Below the pieces are notes generated by a model, which saw nothing but the letters and a program-made list of their open reading frames with translations, was not told the origin of the DNA and made no database searches. Shown piece by piece: positions 23,651-33,876 of a stretch of 64,000 nt of DNA (position 1 is the first letter of the stretch; the number at the start of each line of letters is the position of its first letter). Made by a program: the position numbers and the translations under genes. The stretch is from Anniella stebbinsi. Lineage: Eukaryota > Chordata > Lepidosauria > Squamata > Anniellidae. The stretch covers positions 213,134,517-213,198,516 of the forward strand of contig JARDYH010000004.1 in NCBI GenBank assembly GCA_029215795.1, read 5' to 3'.

Positions 23651-25350
23651 CAGAGAACCTCAATGAGCTTAAGTGTCAAGCCCAGGTTTCAAATTTACTT
23701 TTCCCAAATTCTTAGGACAATGTCACAAGCAAAGGCCACTCAATTCAGCATTGCCACAGACTATTCAGCCAACAGGGAGATGCAGCCAACCATGACTCTC
23801 TGATATACACATTTTTGCATAGCACAGGTGTTTTGTCACATTCACACTCTGCATTTGTAGGTCTACGCTTAAAATATCTCAGGTGCACACGTAGACGACA
23901 TCATGGTCTGCATACTTCTCTTTCATTATGTGCTCAGCAGGTCAAAAAGGTCCAGTTTTCACATAGCAGTGGAAAGCTATCAAAGGACGTGCAAGGCCAG
24001 CCTTTTTATGGATGGAGGGGCAAAGCCTGGATGCAGGAACATAGAACTCCCCCCCCCCCGCCATATCTTCACAAAACACAATTCGATATCTGTGCCTCGT
24101 CTCGTTATTCCCCACCCTCCATCTGCCCACAATGCCTACTTCCATTGTGTGGTCTATAGCATTCTTTCGAGCCCTATCAATAGTATTCTTTCAAATATAC
24201 AAAGGAAGGAAACAGAGGAAGTATAAAATTCTTCCATCCCTGAAAGCACTGTTGAATTATCTTTGTGTGACACCCTCAGTGCTACTCACAACAGCAAGAC
24301 AAGTAATGCATTTTATAAATGAATAAATCTCTGTGAAATTAGGGTAGGCTGAGATATGCAGAAGGGGAATCCAGTGAGTACCATGTCTGAATAGGAGACT
24401 GGACCTCTGTGTATGTGTGAGTGTAACTAAAGAGCAGTAACTTTGTTTAGTTTACTGTTTAAGGAATAAAGTTTCCCTGAATGAATGAAGGTGATGATAC
24501 AAGTACACTATCAATTTTAATGTATGTCACAGATTTTCTCTTCAGTTAAAATGTTTTTTTTCTTTTTTTAAAAGTGACAGCAGACATGTATAGCAGTTTC
24601 CTAGCTGAGAATTTCTTCACTTTTTCTGGCCCTGTTTGAAAATATATCGGTCAGAAAAAAAACCCAGAGAGAATGATTGATATTCACAGTTTTGAAGGTT
24701 TCCCAGAGGAATTGCCTATATAGGTCCTTCCCTCATCACGACATCCTCAATAGTGGATCGGAGAAGTACATTATTCCTTCCCTTGTGGTTTAATTGTCGC
24801 AGACGCTGGAAATCTGCAGTTCATGGAGGCCATATTTGTGGGGCAATCTAGTTTTGACAATTGGAGGGATTTTAATGTAACTTGCGTGACAATACAATTC
24901 CAGGGGGGGAAAAGCAAACCTTGTCATACTTCATATTTCTCTGAACTCTTAAACCATTTGTCATACTCTAAGGCAGGGAAATTGTTCTCAGTAAGGTCTC
25001 CTCCCTCCCCTGCCTATGGTCAGCAGAGATAATGGGCTCATGAATTTTACTGGACAATTCTAAGTTTAGCTGTAGCCTCAGTGAAGAGCTGAAAGTCAAG
25101 GATACTGTCATTTCCTCCCTTTCATTACTTTCAGTTTCTTTCTGTAGAAATGACTTATACACTGCAACTTTTTCCCTCTCCATTTGCTTCGCTTGCACAA
25201 TAGTTACATGCCCAGTGACTATTCCTGACGCTTCTCCTTTCATCTAGCTGCTACAATTTAGCAGATTGAATTAAAGTCTAATTCCAAAAAACGGCACACT
25301 GTTGATGGGAGTCCATGGGTTCAGGAGCAGTGCCTCTCTACAAGTACATG
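23651..25350. other. No gene recognised
   Basis: Mixed unassigned DNA. The short frames around 23815-24230 overlap one another on both strands and carry no recognisable motif. Confidence 0.35.
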
Positions 25351-25358
25351 ACTTTGGG

Positions 25359-25678
25359 TAGGCTGACCATTTGAAAAGGAGGACAGGGCTCATGTAACTT
25401 TAACAGTTGTTGAGAAAAGGGAATTTCAGCCAGTGTCATTTGTATGCAATTAGTTCCTGGCGAAATTCCCTCTTCATCACAACAGTTAAAGTTGCAGGGG
25501 CCCTGCCTTCTTTTGTATATGGTCACTCTAGTATAGTGCCTGCAACTTTAACTGTTGTGATGAAGAGGGAATTTCACCAGGAACTAATTGCACACAAATG
25601 ACACCGGCCGAAATTCCCTTTTCTCTACAACTGTTAAAGTTACATGAGCCCTGTCCTCTTTTTCATATGGTCAGCCTA
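25359..25678 (+). mobile_element. Hairpin hAT-like MITE, copy 4 (320 bp, perfect TSD)
   Basis: Termini are TAGGCTGACCATTTG and CATATGGTCAGCCTA, with the perfect duplication ACTTTGGG (25351-25358 and 25679-25686). The 172-bp monomer is 25359-25530, ending TATGGTCACTCTA. 25531-25678 is its inverted partial copy. Length and architecture are identical to copies 2 and 3. Confidence 0.92.
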
Positions 25679-25686
25679 ACTTTGGG

Positions 25687-26146
25687 ATCTTGGGTAGAAC
25701 AAAATTATGTTCTCTATATGTTCTGCTCTTCTAGGTGATGCAAAGAGTTAACTTTCACAAGTGGCTTTTAACATACAAAATCCTTCTGCAAAATATCATT
25801 TCCTGGACCATCATGAAGGTCATTTTAGAGACCATCATGCAAACATACTAGCTGGAATCCAAACAGCCCAACCTACAGTGCTTTCATCTTCCATTCAGAT
25901 ACACAATCTACAGGGGCAAGTAGCTATGGAAAGGCTCTAAGCATGGGGCTTAAGCAATAAACTGAGGACCTCCATGGCCGAGAAAGTTTCAAATTTTCTA
26001 TCTTTTAGAGGAAGCTTCAGTTTGCAAATGTGGAGAGAGGAGGTAACATTGAAGCCCATTCTGTATATGGTAATGATGTTTACTGTGCCTATTAATCAGA
26101 AATGATGCCTGCAGTACAATCACAATAAAAGGTTCCACAATAATAT
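25687..26146. other. No gene recognised
   Basis: Unassigned DNA without visible repeats or coding potential. Confidence 0.35.
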
Positions 26147-26154
26147 TGTTGTTG

Positions 26155-26418
26155 CAGGGTGGCCCTACCATTAGGCAGAGTGAGGCAATTGCTTCAGGCA
26201 GCAGATGCTGGGAGGTGGCAGGAAAGTGTTGGTGGAGAGAGGTGTGGGCCACAAGGTTTGCCCTGTACTCCCGAAACTAGCCAGCTGCTTTCAGATTCAG
26301 TGGAGGAAGATGTTCCATCCCCAGTATTGAAGTAAGATTCATCTGCTAGTCAATTTGCCCTTTGCACGTGGAATCTTGTTCCTTGCCTTAGGCAGCAAAA
26401 TGTCTTGGGCCAGCCTTG
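26155..26418. mobile_element. hAT-like MITE (264 bp)
   Basis: It begins CAGGGTGGCCCTACC and ends GGGCCAGCCTTG. Inner inverted blocks are ATTAGGCAGAG and CTTAGGCAGCA. Possible 8-bp duplications TGTTGTTG and TTTTGTCG agree at 6 of 8 positions. The CAGGG start is typical of the hAT superfamily. No transposase is encoded. Confidence 0.6.
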
Positions 26419-26426
26419 TTTTGTCG

Positions 26427-27399
26427 TTTCCGCACAAGCCTTTTCATTTATTAAGTGGTGTCAATAAAGTAAAATAAAATAAAATACAGCAGCGGGAACT
26501 TTTCTCACATGTGAAACCTCTACCTGAATCAAAAGACACAATTTCCCAATAAACTGAACTCCACAGAATTCAACAAGGTAAGCTCAACAAACAGACAACA
26601 ATTGATGCACATGGATCACGTGGTCTAGTGTTGAGGACTGACCTTCGCTCTTCCCTTCTTTACGAATATCCGACATAGTTCATTTTATTCAGGCTGTTGG
26701 AACATTTATGCTATAATGCATCACATTAAAGCAACCAGCTGTGATGTTTAATTTAAGCTAAAAGTTTATGATCTACAACTACATAATATCTTCGGAAATG
26801 ATTGATACTGTATGTTATAGTGGTACCCAAATGTGGAACTAAGTACTTAGAAAACTTCACCCTGCTTCCTCTGAATGGTCCTCAATCATTAGTGGTTATT
26901 ACTCATACCAAATGTGTATTATAGTGAAGTGTCAATTTCAGCTTTTCCTCTAAATTTAGCTTTTGCTGCTTTTGTGAGCTCTCGTGTCTTCTTAGATAAG
27001 TCCTACATATTTGGCTTCAGCGTTGTATCATAAATGCAGAATCTAAACATTTTAAAATTCATATTGCATAGAGTACTAAACCAGCATTCCAATTTATTTC
27101 ACGGTGTTGTCTCCGGATAAAATGTAATTGAGAGAAAGGCTGCCTATCTCTTTGAGAATTACGTGAAATTGTATTCCCATGTTAGGGCAACACAACAGAA
27201 GCAGAAAAAAGATACCAGTTGAGGGGGAGGGGGGAAGCGTATAAATATGTGATAAAGGCCTGGCAATTTTCCCATCAGTAATACACTACTATCACCATTT
27301 TTGAAAGCTATATAACATACATACAAAACATATAATTTCAGAGCAAAATGCCCTTCATTTTGGTAGGATAAGCATTTGCATGTATAACAAGGGGTAAGT
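26427..27399. other. No gene recognised
   Basis: AT-rich DNA with no assigned element. Confidence 0.35.
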
Positions 27400-27745
27400 G
27401 TATATTTCCAGCTCTGAGGGATGAGAGGGAGAGAAGAACCCTTCCACCAAACCCGCTGAAGACTGTCTACAGGAAGGTCCTTCTTCTCTCAGCTGTCACC
27501 CCCAGGAGGCTGTACAGAGGGAGATAAGAAGGAGAAAAGGGCCATTCTACCAGTTCTGCTAAAGGAATTAATGCCCCCCTCTTCCCTCCCCATTCCTTTT
27601 TCCTTTCGTGTTGTGTTCTTTTAGATTGTAAGCCCACAAATCAAGACTGTCTTGCTTAATTGATTATATGCAAGCTGCTCTGGGAGCCTGTTTCACTGAG
27701 GAGTGGCATAAAAATACTTCAAAATAAATAAATAAATATTGCAAG
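27400..27745 (+). repeat. L2/CR1-type LINE 3' UTR fragment
   Basis: It contains TTAGATTGTAAGCCCACA, then CTGCTCTGGGAGCCTG and a terminal AAAATACTTCAAAATAAATA. This order is characteristic of a widespread vertebrate LINE 3' end. Coding sequence is absent or unrecognisable. Confidence 0.5.
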
Positions 27746-28214
27746 AATTCTTGGGAAGTTGCAGACACATGATGCGCTGCTTTGCAAGGTTCTTGTCATG
27801 CAGACCAAGGATCTGCTTTGATGGCGCTGCATTGGCGCCATGTTCCCCCTAAACCCTGCAGTTTCCCTCCTGCGGGGTTGCACTGGGTAATCCCCATACC
27901 AATGAGGGATTGGGGGTTTTCAGTGGTCATCCAGGTACTGGAGCCAAACACCCCTCTCTCTTCCTGGCTTCTGGCAACCAATCATCAATCACCATCTGCC
28001 AGAACCCCACCCCCACCCCGGATTGGCCATGGAGCAAAGTCAGATGGCTGAAGAGCTGGAGTGACCTCACTCCAAACAAAAAAGTCAGGGTAAGTCTCTG
28101 ACTTTTAAACTGTGCAGTTTCACGGAACAGCCCGAGAGTGGCTGCAAATTTACGGCTGCATCATATAACTGACACAGTGCTGATTTGCAGCGACTGCAGG
28201 GCTTTAAACACATT
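27746..28214. other. No gene; unassigned GC-richer tract
   Basis: Two overlapping short open frames lie in a GC-richer block at about 27780-28100. Neither has a recognisable motif, and there is no splice or promoter context to support them. Confidence 0.35.
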
Positions 28215-28414
28215 TAGGCCAGATCTACACCAAGCAGGATATAGCACTATGAAAGCGGTATGAAAGCGGTATATGGTATGTGTCTTCTGGGCCCCAATAG
28301 TTGTCAGTGCACTTCAATGCTGCTATAAAGCAGTAATGTGGCTCCTGCTTCTTATATACTGCTTTCATGCTGCTTTTATAGTGCTATATCCTGCTTGGTG
28401 TGGATGAGGCCCTA
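28215..28414. mobile_element. Palindromic Harbinger-like MITE (200 bp)
   Basis: The ends TAGGCCAGATCTACACC and GGTGTGGATGAGGCCCTA are inverted copies, followed inward by CAAGCAGGATATAGCACTAT and its complement. Flanking trinucleotides are TTA-like, which fits the 3-bp duplications of PIF/Harbinger, but they are not a perfect match. A diverged relative lies at 21588-21735. Confidence 0.6.
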
Positions 28415-28662
28415 GACAGCCTCCATTGTCACAAGTGTCCCCAAATGCAGACCTTCAACATCTCCTTATAGGAAGAAGTGGCACTTGTATGGAACACCAC
28501 TGGGGTGGAAGCTGAGCTTGTTCCCTGGCCCTGATGATCCCAGTAATTAAAAATCAAGCCTGCTCATAGCTGCAGTCACACCCTGGGTTCAGTCTCTTGG
28601 ACATGCTAAAGTGGGATGGAAAGTTGGGGATTTTCTTGTGGTAGTGTGTCCTCCTTCCTAAA

Positions 28663-29300
28663 ATGAATGAAATGAATGAATGAAATCTTTATTGCTAAAA
28701 GCGATAAGCCATCACAATTTGATATTATTAAAAGGATAAAATACAAATAAAATTAGCAAATAAAAATACAATACCAACAGTAAGTTTGAACACACACACA
28801 CACACACACACACACATATCCAACTTCCCATTACGGTATATTATAAATGGTGTTGATGCCTAACTCTTAACTTATTTGCAGCCAAGGAAAATTTTGCAAC
28901 CAGATCAGTAATAAATATATTATTACCAGCCAACAAGATAGAAATTTGCTCAAGGGCAGGTCAGTTAGCAAGGGAACGAAGAAAGTAAACGAGAAATTTT
29001 TGTCTAGGGGATGTATATAGAGGGCATCATAGCAGATAATGTTGGATGTCCTCCACTTCCCTGACTCGCAAATACAAAGTCTCTGATGCACAGAGGTATT
29101 ATTAAATCTTCCCTTTAGATAAGCGGAGGGCATACACTGAAAACGCAACGCTGTAAATGCTTTTCTGAGTGGCGCCAGGGTGAGATTAATAAAGTATTGC
29201 TCCAGCCCAAAAGATGTTTTATATAATGGGTACCAGAAGGAATATGCCATTTGGGAGAGCAGACGTAAAATGAGAACTCCTCTTCAGGGTTCCAGCCAGC
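28663..29300 (-). mobile_element. LINE fragment with C-terminal Cys-rich motif
   Basis: On the minus strand the frame 29250-28867 (127 residues) reads LRKAFTALRFQCMPSAYLKG, then RLCICESGKW, then hydrophobic sequence. This looks like the C-terminal zinc-knuckle region that follows the reverse transcriptase in several LINE clades. Downstream lie a polyadenylation signal (complement of 28688-28693) and an (ATTC)n-type 3' tail at 28663-28687. A (CA)n run interrupts the 3' UTR at 28791-28816. Upstream sequence loses frame. I cannot name the clade with confidence. Confidence 0.55.
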
Positions 29301-29439
29301 CTTCCTCTCCAAGCACGTCATTCCAGTCTTCCCCCCACCTGTGTGTTCCATTTTTCTTTGACAATGGTCACTCTACATTCTGTGGCTTACCAGTTTTGGA
29401 AGTAAAGGCTGGGGAAAGTCAAATAAATTAAATGAATGA

Positions 29440-29635
29440 TGGCCATACGCTACCTCCAGTATCAGAGGCAATATGCCTATGTGCACCAGTTGCTGGGGAA
29501 CATGGACAGGAGGGTAGTGTTCCACTCCTGTTCTGTCTGTGGGTTTCCAATGGGCAGCTGATTGGCCACTGTGTGAACAGAATGCCGGACTAGATGAACC
29601 ATTGGTCTGATCCAGCATGGCCCTTTTTATGTTCT
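29440..29635 (+). mobile_element. CR1/L3-type LINE 3' tail
   Basis: It contains CACCAGTTGCTGGGGAACAT, then GGCCACTGTGTGAACAGAAT, GGTCTGATCCAGCATGGC and a final TATGTTCTTA. The same series occurs at the end of the CR1/L3 fragment at 4700-5085 and at 56655-56813. There is no coding region. Confidence 0.6.
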
Positions 29636-30408
29636 TAGAGGACTGTCCTCTGTAAAGTAGGGCACCTAGTCACCCTACGACATGTATAGGAATGTGTGCT
29701 GTTAACTACTTTAGAAATTTTCTCCAGCCAGCAAAGGTACATTTCAGAGCAATATGATTTTATGATCTAATCCGTCTTTTCTTTGAAACATAGAAATGCA
29801 TCAGAAGGAAAGATCGAAATGGATGTGGAAGTGAGCTCAACTTTTTCATAAAAAAACCATTAGTGACAACTTCCCCCTGTGGCTTGCCAAATTTGTTTAG
29901 TGTTGCCTGCCCCAAAGAATGTAAGGACGTTGTCAAAAACAAACAACCCACCACACACACACACATTCACACACACAACTGGCTTTGTGGAAGAAAACAA
30001 AATGGACATAAATATAATTCCTTCCATGCTGAGAAAACAATTTAATTTTTTCCCCATGCTGAGAGTTTAGATAACACTGCACATAAAGCATAGCTTTTAT
30101 TTTTGCTGATGGGCAAGGAGTTATTTTGTTGTTGGTTCTGCATCCATTAATTTTTCACATGTTCCTCACTCTCTGACTTCTGTTCAATAAACCTGACCGA
30201 CCATGTCTTTCTTGATCATACCTCGGAGACTGGAGGATTTGTGTGCAAAGCCTATGTAGTACAATCAGAGAGAAAGATACCCTGAACATATCACATTTCT
30301 ACCTTTTTTTCCTTTTCTTCTGGGTACCCAAGGTCTTTCAGATCAGATAATGCAAGTCAGGTATCTCACACATGCAACAAGACTCCCAAATGAAGAAAAC
30401 AATTTCCT
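29636..30408. other. No gene; short (CA)n
   Basis: A (CA)n-like run lies at about 29951-29979. The rest is unassigned. Confidence 0.35.
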
Positions 30409-30540
30409 GAAGAATATAGGAAACAGCCTTATACCATTAAGGTCATTGGCCCATCTAGCCCAGTATTGTCTAAACCAGCCTTCCCCAACTTGGTGCCCTC
30501 CAGATGTTTTATTGAGAGGTCTACACAGATGGTCTCCTGA
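30409..30540 (-). repeat. tRNA-SINE 3' fragment abutting a hAT-like MITE end
   Basis: 30409-30475 reverse-complements to the tail GACAATACTGGGCTAGATGG of the tRNA-derived SINE seen complete at 62229-62409. It is immediately followed by CAGCCTTCCCCAACTTGGTG (from 30478), the left end of a common vertebrate hAT MITE, with no matching right end in view. Confidence 0.55.
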
Positions 30541-30611
30541 AATTCTCCACCCTAGTTGTGGGCACAGAAATTGGGGAAGTCCATTTTGTCAAATTTCTCC
30601 AGTGGGAGAAT

Positions 30612-30855
30612 TATTTGTTTATTTAATAGTATTAATTTATTGCATTTATATCCCACCTTTCCCCCCCCCCCAAAGAACCCAAGGTGGCAGACATAATCTT
30701 CCTCCTCTCCATTTCATCCTCACAACATCCTCTGTGAGGTAGATTGGGCTGAGAGTCTGTGACTGGCTAAAAGTCACCCTATGAACTTCCATGGGTGAGT
30801 GGGGCCTAGAACCCAGATCTCCCGACTCCCAGTCCAACACTCCAGCCGCTACAAC
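30612..30855 (-). repeat. CORE-type tRNA-derived SINE
   Basis: Read on the minus strand it has a tRNA-like head with A-box-like GTAGCGGCTGGAGTG and B-box-like GGGTTCTAGGCCC. A MIR/CORE-like domain follows (GTGACTTTTAGCCAGTCAC and CTACCTCACAGAGG), then GTGGGATATAAATGCAATAA at the 3' end. This order is that of CORE-SINEs. A poly-G run interrupts it near the 3' end. Confidence 0.7.
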
Positions 30856-30947
30856 ACACTAGAGAAGAAATTCTCAAACAGTTTCTCAGAGGCAGAGCTA
30901 GCAGTGGCTGTAGCAAAGCTTCTTTCTTTTTTTTCCTCAGGGACAGT

Positions 30948-31275
30948 TAGGGATAGGCGAACTCACCAGCATCCAATTCGTCACCACCACCGCTTGTCGG
31001 GTTGTGTGCGTGTCTTTGGAGGCCATGTGGTCTCGCTCCGGAAATTATATCTTTCCCCCCATTGTGTAAATGGGACCTTTGCAGACGCCATTTATACAAC
31101 AGGGAAATGCGTAATTTCCGGAGCCTCCATTGTCGTGCCCCGGACAAAGGGGGAGGCTGCCGAGCACTTGTTGGGCCCTGTGGGCACTCAAACCGCAGGT
31201 CTGCTAGTGTGTTGCTGGTGCCCAAGTGGGTCCAGGAGGGTGGACTCAGGGGAGTCCCAGGTGCCCATGACATCC
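30948..31275. mobile_element. Element related to 861-1231
   Basis: It begins TAGGGATAGGCGAACTCACC, like TAGGGATGGACAGACTCACC at 861, shares the central GGAAAT...CCGGAGCCTCCATTGT block, and ends near CATGACATCCCA. It contains an internal inverted pair (CCGGAAATTATA and GTAATTTCCGG). A matching target duplication was not found, so limits are approximate. Open frames crossing it on both strands are shadows of this symmetry. Confidence 0.5.
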
Positions 31276-32338
31276 CAATTCAGGGGTTTTGTTGTTTTGT
31301 GCTGCCAGTTCAAGTGACAACATCAGAAAAAGTGTTGGCAGGCTGTTCACCATTTTACATCCGTTACCCTGCCCCATAACTAGCATCATTCAAGGGCATT
31401 GGGGGAGGGGGAGAGGCCACCACAAAAATGGTGAAGAAAATCTGGCAGTGGCCAAGAGGGGAGTGTGTGTGCTATTTCTTTCTATGCTACACATCTCCAC
31501 TGCTTTGAAGGCCTCCAGCCTGCCTGCACTTTTTGATCTGGGGGGGAAAAAAACCTATGGGAGGAGTTACCTCATGATTTCTTCCCCTGGGCTTTAACTG
31601 TAGTCTAGGAAGCCAAGGCGGTGATTGTACAACAAAAGACAGGACACTCACTTATACTCGCGGCCACCTCTTAAGTAAGGTAAGCACAAGAACGCTGAAC
31701 CCAACTCGAGAATTTCTAGGGAATGCACTTCAGATCCTTTGCATGCAAAACAAGTGTTGTACCACTGAGCTAAAATCAGCACTATACCTTTAATGTAACC
31801 AATGCCCCTTATTAGATTATGCTAATTGCCTGAAAGTCTTCCCAACAACCTCTGGGCCAAAGGAGGAAGAATCTGCTCTGCCTCTCTTCCTCAAACCAGC
31901 ATGACCTCTCCAGTAAATTGGAGAATTGTTGTTGAGGGATGGAATCATAACAGCATGACTCCTTTCCATCCACAGAACTCACCACAGTAATAGAAGAAGC
32001 TGTGGAGCATGTGGGAGGTGTCAATTCTGTGTGTTTTTCTCCCCTGTTAGTATAATCCCTCCCATAAACTGGAGGAGCTGTGGCTCCTCCCACTTTACCT
32101 GGACCTCCTATACTCCAGCAGAGAAGGAAGGAGCTGCATTGCAGTGGCTTATGCATCACCAAATTAACTTAAGGATGCAACACTCAGAAAATTTTCTAGG
32201 GAGTAAGTTCCATTAACTTGAGGTCTCCTTTACACATGCAGCAGATGTTTCTGCATTGGTACGTAAAACTATTTCTGGATTGCACCACTTTAGACTGGAT
32301 GTGAACAATTGCATGATGAAATGCTCCTGTACTGTACT
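31276..32338. other. No gene; tRNA-SINE head fragment
   Basis: 31722-31778 reverse-complements to TTTTAGCTCAGTGGTACAAC and the GCATGCAAAGGATC stretch, the 5' tRNA-like head of the SINE at 62229. The rest, including a minus-strand 116-codon frame at 31812-32162, shows no recognisable domain. Confidence 0.45.
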
Positions 32339-32875
32339 TAATAATAATAATAATAATAAATTTATTTCTTTCTTTCTTACCCGCCTCTTCCTCCGGATCG
32401 AGGCATGGAACATCAATACAAACAATATAAAATACATAAAACTGATTAAAAGCATATAAAATTAATACATTATTAAAATATCAACAAAGTCTTACATTCA
32501 ACTGGGTAGGCCTGCCGAAAGACATCAGTCTTTATAGCTCTCTTAAATTCTGGAAGACTGGTAAGTTGGCAGATCTCTCCCGGCAGGTCGTTCTACAGTC
32601 TGGGAGCGGCAGAAGAGAAGGTCCTCTGGGTAATAGTTGTCAGCCTAGTCTTGGCCAACTGTAGTAAATTCTTCCCAGAGGACCTGAGAGTGCGGGGCGG
32701 ATTGTATGGGAGAAGATGATCTCGCAGGTAACCTGGACCCAAACCATGTAGGGCTTTAAAGGTAATAACCCTTTGTACTTTGCCCAGAAACTGATTGGCA
32801 GCCAGTGGAGAGATTTTAAAGCTGGCACAAAGACAGCCAGAGTGATGGTCAGACAGACACAGGCAGGAAGGCAAT
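32339..32875 (-). mobile_element. L2/CR1-type LINE 3' end, longest copy of (AAT)n-tailed family
   Basis: The minus strand (32874-32593) encodes FKALHGLGPGYLRDHLLPYN, then TFSSAAPRL, with continuation WNDLPGEIC...FKRAIKTDVFRQAYPVE reached across a stop or frame change. This is the C-terminal part of an L2/CR1-clade ORF2 protein. The A-rich 3' UTR and (TTA)n tail lie at 32580-32339. It identifies the origin of the short tails at 1300, 10093, 21745 and 56384. Confidence 0.75.
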
Positions 32876-33841
32876 CACCTTCAAAGAGCAGCAGATCTTG
32901 CTATAGGAAAGAAAATATGACCTACAGGTGTTAAAATGAAGTATTTCCTGGTGTGTGTGTCTATGTGTGGGGTGGGGGTGGGTGGGAGGGTTCTATCTAG
33001 AAAGTTGCACAGTCCTGTTTATTTCAGGAAAAAATGAATTTATTTTACAGTTAATAGTATCAGAATATTTTGAGTGAACATGGAACATGAAAAGAACTCA
33101 GTATAAGAGCAGAAACATCAAAGGGGAAATAAAACAATAGCTCCCAATTCTCCACAAACTCTCCCTCTCGCCTGAACTACCTGCTTCAATGGACACAACT
33201 GTCCCCTTCCCCTGCATTCTCTCCTGTCTCCCTGGTAACCAGCCCTAATCATTTGCTTTGCTCCCCCACCCATTTGAACTGGCGTCTCCCACATGAGGTT
33301 CACTACAAGGTCCTGCAATGCTGTTTATATCATTGAATGGAAACACCCAGGATATATTCATTATGTAGGCAAAGCAATAATTGCTTTGCCTACATGCATT
33401 TTCAGAACCATCTGAACCATCTGCTATCTTCACAAAAACATTGGAACAACCTGTTGCAAAGTACTTTAATATAGAAAATAACAGCCTCTCTGATTTGTCA
33501 GTTTCTGCAATAAAGATGCCATCTGATCCAGGACTTGACACTTTAACACCACATGGCCTCAACCTGGAAGGTAATACCTGATATCACTCATCATCGACAA
33601 TAAATGCCACGCTTGGGAATATTCCATCCTCACAGATGGATTTCTGCCACATTGACTACAGTACCCTTTGATTCACATCAGAGCGGCTGTAGGCACAAGC
33701 CAAAACATTTTGCTTTAAGACTTTAATATTTCTTTTCTGTTAGTCACTAAAATATACATCAGTGACTAAAACACACACACACACACACTAGGGGAAGAGT
33801 TTATCCTAGCTTTCTCGCCAATACGCTAGTTTCCTAGACAT
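32876..33841. other. No gene; perfect 33-bp palindrome
   Basis: 33363-33395 is a perfect inverted repeat (ATGTAGGCAAAGCAAT and its complement). It lies inside an anonymous minus-strand open frame, 33562-33245 (105 residues), with no family resemblance I can name. (CA)n lies at about 33772-33788. Otherwise unassigned. Confidence 0.45.
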
Positions 33842-33843
33842 TC

Positions 33844-33876
<33 letters not shown>

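Noticed and set aside
28867..29250. Possible membrane protein of 127 residues on the minus strand
   Set aside because: The hydrophobic C-terminus follows a LINE-type Cys-rich motif and a LINE 3' UTR; better explained as a retrotransposon remnant.
30799..31317. 172-codon plus-strand open frame
   Set aside because: It crosses a SINE boundary and the element at 30948-31275, with an opposed minus-strand frame; no domain recognised.
33245..33562. Possible exon or retrogene of 105 residues on the minus strand
   Set aside because: The frame is open, but I could not match it to a protein family and no splice or polyadenylation context supports it.
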